A stretch of 28,915 bases of DNA, taken from the IMG/VR virus record IMGVR_UViG_3300006916_000264, positions 1 through 28,915 of that record, one strand, 5' to 3'. The notes beneath the pieces are model-generated. The model was not told the DNA's origin. It did not search any database and saw nothing but the letters and a program-made list of their open reading frames with translations. The DNA is from a virus. The translations under genes were made by a program, and so were the position numbers. The stretch's first letter is position 1, and each line of letters opens with the position of its first letter. Below, one piece after another: positions 25,531-28,915 of the stretch.

Positions 25531-25590
25531 ACGGATGAACTTCGTTCATCCAAACACTCACTATCGTTCGTGTTTATTTTTTTTTGTTTT
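25531..25590 (+). terminator. Intrinsic terminator for the plus-strand gp26-gp51 unit
   Basis: A perfect 8-bp stem GGATGAAC/GTTCATCC with a 3-nt loop (25533-25551) is followed directly by a second stem AAACAC/GTGTTT (25552-25557 with 25570-25575) and a run of nine T residues (25577-25585) on the plus strand. It lies about 270 nt past the gp51 stop, beyond the convergent 60-codon gene. Confidence 0.75.
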
Positions 25591-25614
25591 GATATTCACC
25601 AGAAGTTCTAGTCA

Positions 25615-25639
25615 GACGGAACCAACTCTGGGTTCCGTC
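25615..25639. repeat. Perfect 9-bp inverted repeat in the non-coding segment
   Basis: GACGGAACC pairs with GGTTCCGTC across a 7-nt loop. No T-run follows on either strand, so it is more likely part of a folded RNA or a protein-binding site than a terminator. Confidence 0.8.
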
Positions 25640-25740
25640 GCTAAAAAGACATTCACCGTCATTATCTAGCCGAGCAGAAGTAGGTATTTGTAGCACTCCA
25701 GGGACTCTGACCTTTTCCCACCTACATCGATAAACAACGT

Positions 25741-25784
25741 AATCTTGGTGTTACATTATTAGTGATTAATGTAATACGATGATT
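25741..25784. repeat. Long imperfect hairpin in the non-coding segment
   Basis: TTACATTA (25751-25758) pairs perfectly with TAATGTAA (25767-25774) across 8 nt. The pairing continues outward with two mismatches to AATC/GATT, giving a stem of about 18 positions. Confidence 0.75.
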
Positions 25785-25903
25785 ACTTTGCTCCTGCATC
25801 CTCGTTCCCTTTGACACAGTGTTTAGGAGTATTGCCTGCAACTCGCCAGATCTAGCCGCAATTACGCTGCTTCAAGGCGTTGATTCAAGGTTGCTATGTG
25901 AGC

Positions 25904-26341
25904 CTATTTGTTTGATTCATTAATTATGTGCTGGCTTTGATGAACACGAACTCTTATGTGTCCGTTGTAGTATTCATCTGATTCCAAAACACGGTGCCTG
26001 AACTGTTCTCTTGCTTCAAGGTAACTGCACTCTGCCTTGCTGTAACAATAGTAGAGTATTTCACGCTTGAAACGTTCTGTGCCTAGTTGTTTTATGTCTG
26101 CCAATAATGCGTCTGATGAGCCGTAGTATGTTTGCCAGTCTGAGTCTACTTTTTCTCTGATACGTTTTTTCTTCTTTGTGCCATTTTTAAGTGTTACCAT
26201 ACGATACTTGGTTTTTGCAAATTTTGCAAGTTTTTTTCCAATATATTTTCTGCCTGACTCAAGATTAGTAATAATGTAGACAAAGCCCACGCAATCTTCT
26301 GGTAGTTCTAGGATAGGGGTGTCTTTGTAGTACCATGACAT
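25904..26341 (-). CDS. GIY-YIG family endonuclease
   Basis: A 145-residue nuclease of the GIY-YIG superfamily. The GIY-equivalent strand is VGFVYIITN (residues 18-26) and the YIG strand is RKYIGKKL (31-38). A basic insertion (KNGTKKKKRIREK, about 52-64) precedes SDWQTYYGSSDALLADIKQL. The probable catalytic Glu is in SYLEAREQF (E109 or E112), and the conserved Asn is in YYNGHI (N126). I recall short proteins of this type in many T4-like phages. They may be free-standing homing-type endonucleases or DNA-repair/host-DNA nucleases; the short length with no DNA-binding tail leaves this open. No ribosome site is visible before the ATG; a TATATAAT sequence just upstream could be a host-type -10 box. 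It directly precedes the structured non-coding segment. Confidence 0.88.
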   Translation of the reverse strand: MSWYYKDTPILELPEDCVGFVYIITNLESGRKYIGKKLAKFAKTKYRMVTLKNGTKKKKRIREKVDSDWQTYYGSSDALLADIKQLGTERFKREILYYCYSKAECSYLEAREQFRHRVLESDEYYNGHIRVRVHQSQHIINESNK

Positions 26342-26411
26342 GTATATTATATAGCATGCGTTTTTCTAATCTCAGTGTTTTTTGAATCATCTACGAAAAT
26401 ACAAATTAAGA

Positions 26412-27257
26412 CTATTTTAATTGAACTTCTCTCTGCCATTGGCTCTTAAAACTATTTGTTTTAGCTGAACATGTTTCATAACAAATTTTATTAGGACTAT
26501 TGGTGTTCCAAGTTTTTTTAACATCAGACACCTGTAGCGTATTATCTAATTTATTACCTAACCAACAACAGCCATGCATATTTCCCCTGGCGTCAATATA
26601 TATACTCTGTTCTTGTTCTGCCATACAAAAAATTTCACCACGATCAACTATAGGATTAGTCCACCCAGATGGAAATTCTAAGCCAGCAATATAAGGACGC
26701 TTGCTAACTTTTGCCCTAAACCAAGTAAAACCAAGATCTTTTGCTAGCTGTTCACAAGCATAAACCTGGTGTTGATTATGTTTATAAACCAGCATATCCC
26801 AGTGTGCACTGCCGCCTGCATTAATAAAAGAAGCGCAGTTCTCCATGAGCTTTTGCCAGTTAATGTTACGTCTATAAATGTGATTAGTATCCTCCAATCC
26901 ATCAATACTAAAAACGACATAGTCATAGGTTTGGTTAAAGATGCAAGCCAGCCTATACCACCAATCTGGAGATTGCAAACCGGCATTGGTATTCATGCCT
27001 AGGACTATTCCTGTATTAATATTTCTAAAATATTCATAAATTTCCAGTGTATGCTTTCCAGCAGCGGGATCACCATAATTTCCACACATAAACATTTTTT
27101 CCAGTTTAGAAATACTGTCAACCGATAGCAATTTAGATATTTTTTCAATGGTTAAATGATTATGTTCTTTTTTATTAAATTTTGGATTTGTTTCCCTAGC
27201 ACACAGCGGACATGCTAATTGGCAAACATCGGTAGACTCTAGATGTAAAACCTTCAT
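26412..27257 (-). CDS. Radical SAM protein with C-terminal Cys cluster (SPASM-like)
   Basis: A 281-residue radical SAM enzyme. The 4Fe-4S site is C12-xxx-C16-xx-C19 (CQLACPLCA). A GNYGDPAAG motif near residue 60 corresponds to the GGE/GDP region that contacts SAM, and VVFSIDGL near 115 is the typical strand motif. The C-terminal part has additional cysteines (IFCMAEQE, MHGCCWLGN, ICYETCSAKT) as in SPASM-type auxiliary cluster domains. The substrate is unknown; SPASM relatives modify peptides, and some marine phages carry similar genes without assigned function. The ATG overlaps the gp46 stop as ATGA, so the two are translationally coupled, which hints at expression with recombination/replication genes rather than with late structural genes. 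Confidence 0.88.
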   Translation of the reverse strand: MKVLHLESTDVCQLACPLCARETNPKFNKKEHNHLTIEKISKLLSVDSISKLEKMFMCGNYGDPAAGKHTLEIYEYFRNINTGIVLGMNTNAGLQSPDWWYRLACIFNQTYDYVVFSIDGLEDTNHIYRRNINWQKLMENCASFINAGGSAHWDMLVYKHNQHQVYACEQLAKDLGFTWFRAKVSKRPYIAGLEFPSGWTNPIVDRGEIFCMAEQEQSIYIDARGNMHGCCWLGNKLDNTLQVSDVKKTWNTNSPNKICYETCSAKTNSFKSQWQREVQLK

Positions 27258-28915
27258 ACCACTTCTACATCCGTATCGTAACTAGTATAGCCGTTTTCCT
27301 TGATGACTTTGAGTATATTATTAACCCTGCCAGCAAGTTCATCCTTGTGACTAACAAGCCATACGCTCTTGTTACGATCACGGCTCATCTTCTTAAGGGC
27401 AGCAAGTGCGTTTTCAACACCACTAGCATCCATACCACTGTCTACAACCTCGTCGATAAACAAGAGATTGATAGGATGGTATAGGCTTTCCCAGACGTCC
27501 CTAAATGCCCAGCTCAAACTTAGTATAAGTCTGTTACGCTCACCTCTGCTCAAGTTATCAAAGTCCAAGTCACGGCCTAGTTCTTGTATTTCTACACCCA
27601 AATCATTCATAAAACGAACACTGTGAGGCAAGCCCATGCGTCCCAAATAGTATGTTAGTCTTGTGTTAAGGAACTGTAAGTTCTGATCAATGATACGTTT
27701 GCGTATAAAACTGTCTTTGTTTGTTAAAAGTTTGAGAAGAAAATCCTGGTGTTCTTTAACCTTTGTAAGGCTGTTAATAGTTCCCCAATCCACTTCCTGA
27801 ACTGCGGCCGTTTCCATTTCCTGGATTTGATCCTGGTATGGGTCACGTTCACCTCGCTTATTTTGTAATTGTGATTCCAGGGTTGCCAGTGTTGACTTAT
27901 GTCCGTGTGCTTCATCGACATTGTCATAAAATGTACTGGGCTGTTTACCAATGTCATCTTTTTCTCCAACAAGTCTTTCTTTTTCTGCTTGTAGTTCTCC
28001 AAAGAAATTATTTGTGTCATTATACTCTGCCTCCATTTCAACAATATGCTGTTTATGACTAGACAAGTGTTCTGTACTCTGTCCACATGTGCCACACTTG
28101 CCCAATTTAGCAGAATCCAAACTATGATTAATTCGGTCTAAATCTCTAGTAGCTCGTGTTAATTGTACTTCTATTTGTGCTAGATCTTTTTCAAGTTGAT
28201 CTTGTACAGTTTTCTTTTCTAACCAAACCTTAAGTTTATTGTGTGCTAGTAGCTCTGCTTCAATGTCTACGTGACTCAAATCATCTATAGCCTGACCTAG
28301 TTCAGCAATATCATCATCACGCTTTGAAGTCCATAACCGCTGTCGCCGCTGCATAGATTCGATTTGCTCTTGTATTTTAGCGTTTGCTTCTTGTATAGCC
28401 TTGATACGATATTCTTCTTCAGTAATCAGTTCACGAGTTTGTTTATTTTGTTCTTTTAAACGTTCTGCCTTTTCACTTAGCAGTGTAATGCCCAGCATCT
28501 GTTCAATGATATCACGTTGATCATTAGCACTCAAACTAAGAAACGGCTGTGTATATGTGTTAAGAGCAACAAGGTGTTTGAACATTTCGTGACTCATGTT
28601 CAACTGTTTTTCAATGGCAGACTGTGTTTCTCTGCTATCGCCCTGTTGTTCTTCTGCTTCTACCTCACCAACTTGATACTTGAGAACATTAGGTTTACGT
28701 CCACGCTCGATGTGATAGCGTTCACCATTGAGCTCAAAGTCTACTGTGACCAACATCGCCTTACCGTTAGTCTTGTTAATCAAGTTGTCACGTTTGATGT
28801 TAGTAAGAGCTTGACCGTAGAGAGCATAACTTAGTGCATTGATGATTGTGGTTTTACCCGTGCCATTTCTGGCGCCAGAATCATCACCTCCTTGATCTAA
28901 GTTTTCACCAAGCAC
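27254..28915 (-). CDS. 46: Recombination endonuclease subunit gp46 (Rad50/SbcC-like), N-terminus beyond the right edge
   Basis: The ATPase subunit of the T4 gp46/gp47 nuclease complex, which resects DNA ends for recombination-dependent replication. The frame is open to the right edge, so about 30-40 N-terminal residues are missing. Visible are the Walker A motif GARNGTGKTT, a long coiled coil, a zinc-hook CGTCGQ (CxxC) in its middle, a second coiled-coil arm, the ABC signature NLSRGERNRLILSLSW, Walker B NLLFIDEVVDSGMD and the closing switch His in VSHKDEL. The total would be close to T4 gp46 (560 residues). LVALNTYTQPFLSLSANDQR aligns with the T4 protein in the same place. The gp47 partner is expected just upstream, outside the window. 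Confidence 0.96.
   Translation of the reverse strand: MLGENLDQGGDDSGARNGTGKTTIINALSYALYGQALTNIKRDNLINKTNGKAMLVTVDFELNGERYHIERGRKPNVLKYQVGEVEAEEQQGDSRETQSAIEKQLNMSHEMFKHLVALNTYTQPFLSLSANDQRDIIEQMLGITLLSEKAERLKEQNKQTRELITEEEYRIKAIQEANAKIQEQIESMQRRQRLWTSKRDDDIAELGQAIDDLSHVDIEAELLAHNKLKVWLEKKTVQDQLEKDLAQIEVQLTRATRDLDRINHSLDSAKLGKCGTCGQSTEHLSSHKQHIVEMEAEYNDTNNFFGELQAEKERLVGEKDDIGKQPSTFYDNVDEAHGHKSTLATLESQLQNKRGERDPYQDQIQEMETAAVQEVDWGTINSLTKVKEHQDFLLKLLTNKDSFIRKRIIDQNLQFLNTRLTYYLGRMGLPHSVRFMNDLGVEIQELGRDLDFDNLSRGERNRLILSLSWAFRDVWESLYHPINLLFIDEVVDSGMDASGVENALAALKKMSRDRNKSVWLVSHKDELAGRVNNILKVIKENGYTSYDTDVEVV

Larger units (their letters stand above)
25439..25903. other. 465-bp non-coding segment rich in inverted repeats; possible structured RNA
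   Basis: No credible open frame on either strand. From the left it holds the ribosome site of the 60-codon gene, an A/T-rich stretch, two hairpins with a plus-strand T-run (terminator of gp26-gp51), then about 315 bp with several inverted repeats. These are a 9-bp perfect stem at 25615-25639, GTAGGT/ACCTAC (about 25680-25726) enclosing a GGGA/TCCC stem, an 8-bp perfect stem at 25751-25774 extended by partial pairing, and AGGAG/CTCCT near 25791-25830. Short direct repeats are also present: TCTAGCCG twice, ATTCACC twice and TTCAAGG twice. Base composition looks more balanced than the flanking A/T-rich spacers. It follows the GIY-YIG gene directly. Strand and identity are unresolved; it shows no tRNA cloverleaf and no convincing group I intron core. 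Confidence 0.5.

Noticed and set aside
25600-25660. tRNA or tmRNA in the non-coding segment
   Set aside because: The GGTTCC-containing stem is a simple hairpin; there is no T-loop consensus, anticodon arm or CCA-compatible acceptor.
25620-25903. Group I intron around the GIY-YIG gene
   Set aside because: Some fragments (AATTGCGG, CTCCTAAAC, GGGAAC) look like group I core pieces on the minus strand, but I could not pair a P4/P7 core, the flanking genes are intact with their own starts, and no split exon is visible.

Overview
The window is part of the genome of a T4-like (Tevenvirinae-related) tailed phage, most probably a marine myovirus of the kind that infects cyanobacteria or SAR11-type alphaproteobacteria. 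The evidence is a complete T4 head-morphogenesis block in T4 order on the minus strand: gp20 portal, a small protein at the gp67 position, an acidic core protein, gp21 protease, gp22 scaffold and gp23 capsid. With it are gp26/gp51-like baseplate or tail-assembly genes, a gp46 recombination ATPase at the right edge, and repeated matches to the T4 late promoter core (NATAAATA). Several low-complexity fibre proteins are of types I associate with marine T4-like phages. I see no photosynthesis gene and no tRNA, so the host cannot be fixed from this window.

Layout. Positions 1-16000 are a fibre/virion-protein cluster, almost all on the minus strand: a partial repeat protein at the left edge, then genes of 1350, 554, 194, 381, 1184, 143, 102, 212 and 157 codons. 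They are built from a small set of shared modules. A two-gene plus-strand island (7331-8612) interrupts the cluster with a short Cys-rich protein and a secreted HtrA/DegP-type serine protease with a PDZ domain. A Rossmann-like protein (14811-15392) is also embedded there. Positions 16129-21869 are the head block. Positions 21988-24084 encode a 698-residue protein that looks like a tape measure or hub protein. It is divergent from a plus-strand pair, gp26 and gp51 (24163-25259), whose junction carries a possible -1 ribosomal frameshift site. Positions 25439-25903 are the only long stretch without a gene; it is rich in inverted repeats and may encode a structured RNA. Positions 25904-28915 hold a GIY-YIG endonuclease, a radical SAM protein and gp46 on the minus strand.

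How it works together. The late genes make the prohead (gp20, core proteins, gp22 and gp23, matured by gp21), the tail hub and a large set of fibres for adsorption. Late promoters of the NATAAATA type precede many of the transcription units. Clear intrinsic terminators close the 1350-codon fibre gene, the 157-codon gene, gp23 and the gp26-gp51 unit. gp46 belongs to DNA recombination and replication, and the radical SAM gene is translationally coupled to it.

The points most worth a second look are the structured non-coding segment next to the GIY-YIG gene, the secreted HtrA-like protease inside the fibre cluster, the slippery heptamer at the gp26/gp51 junction, and the module shuffling among the fibre genes.
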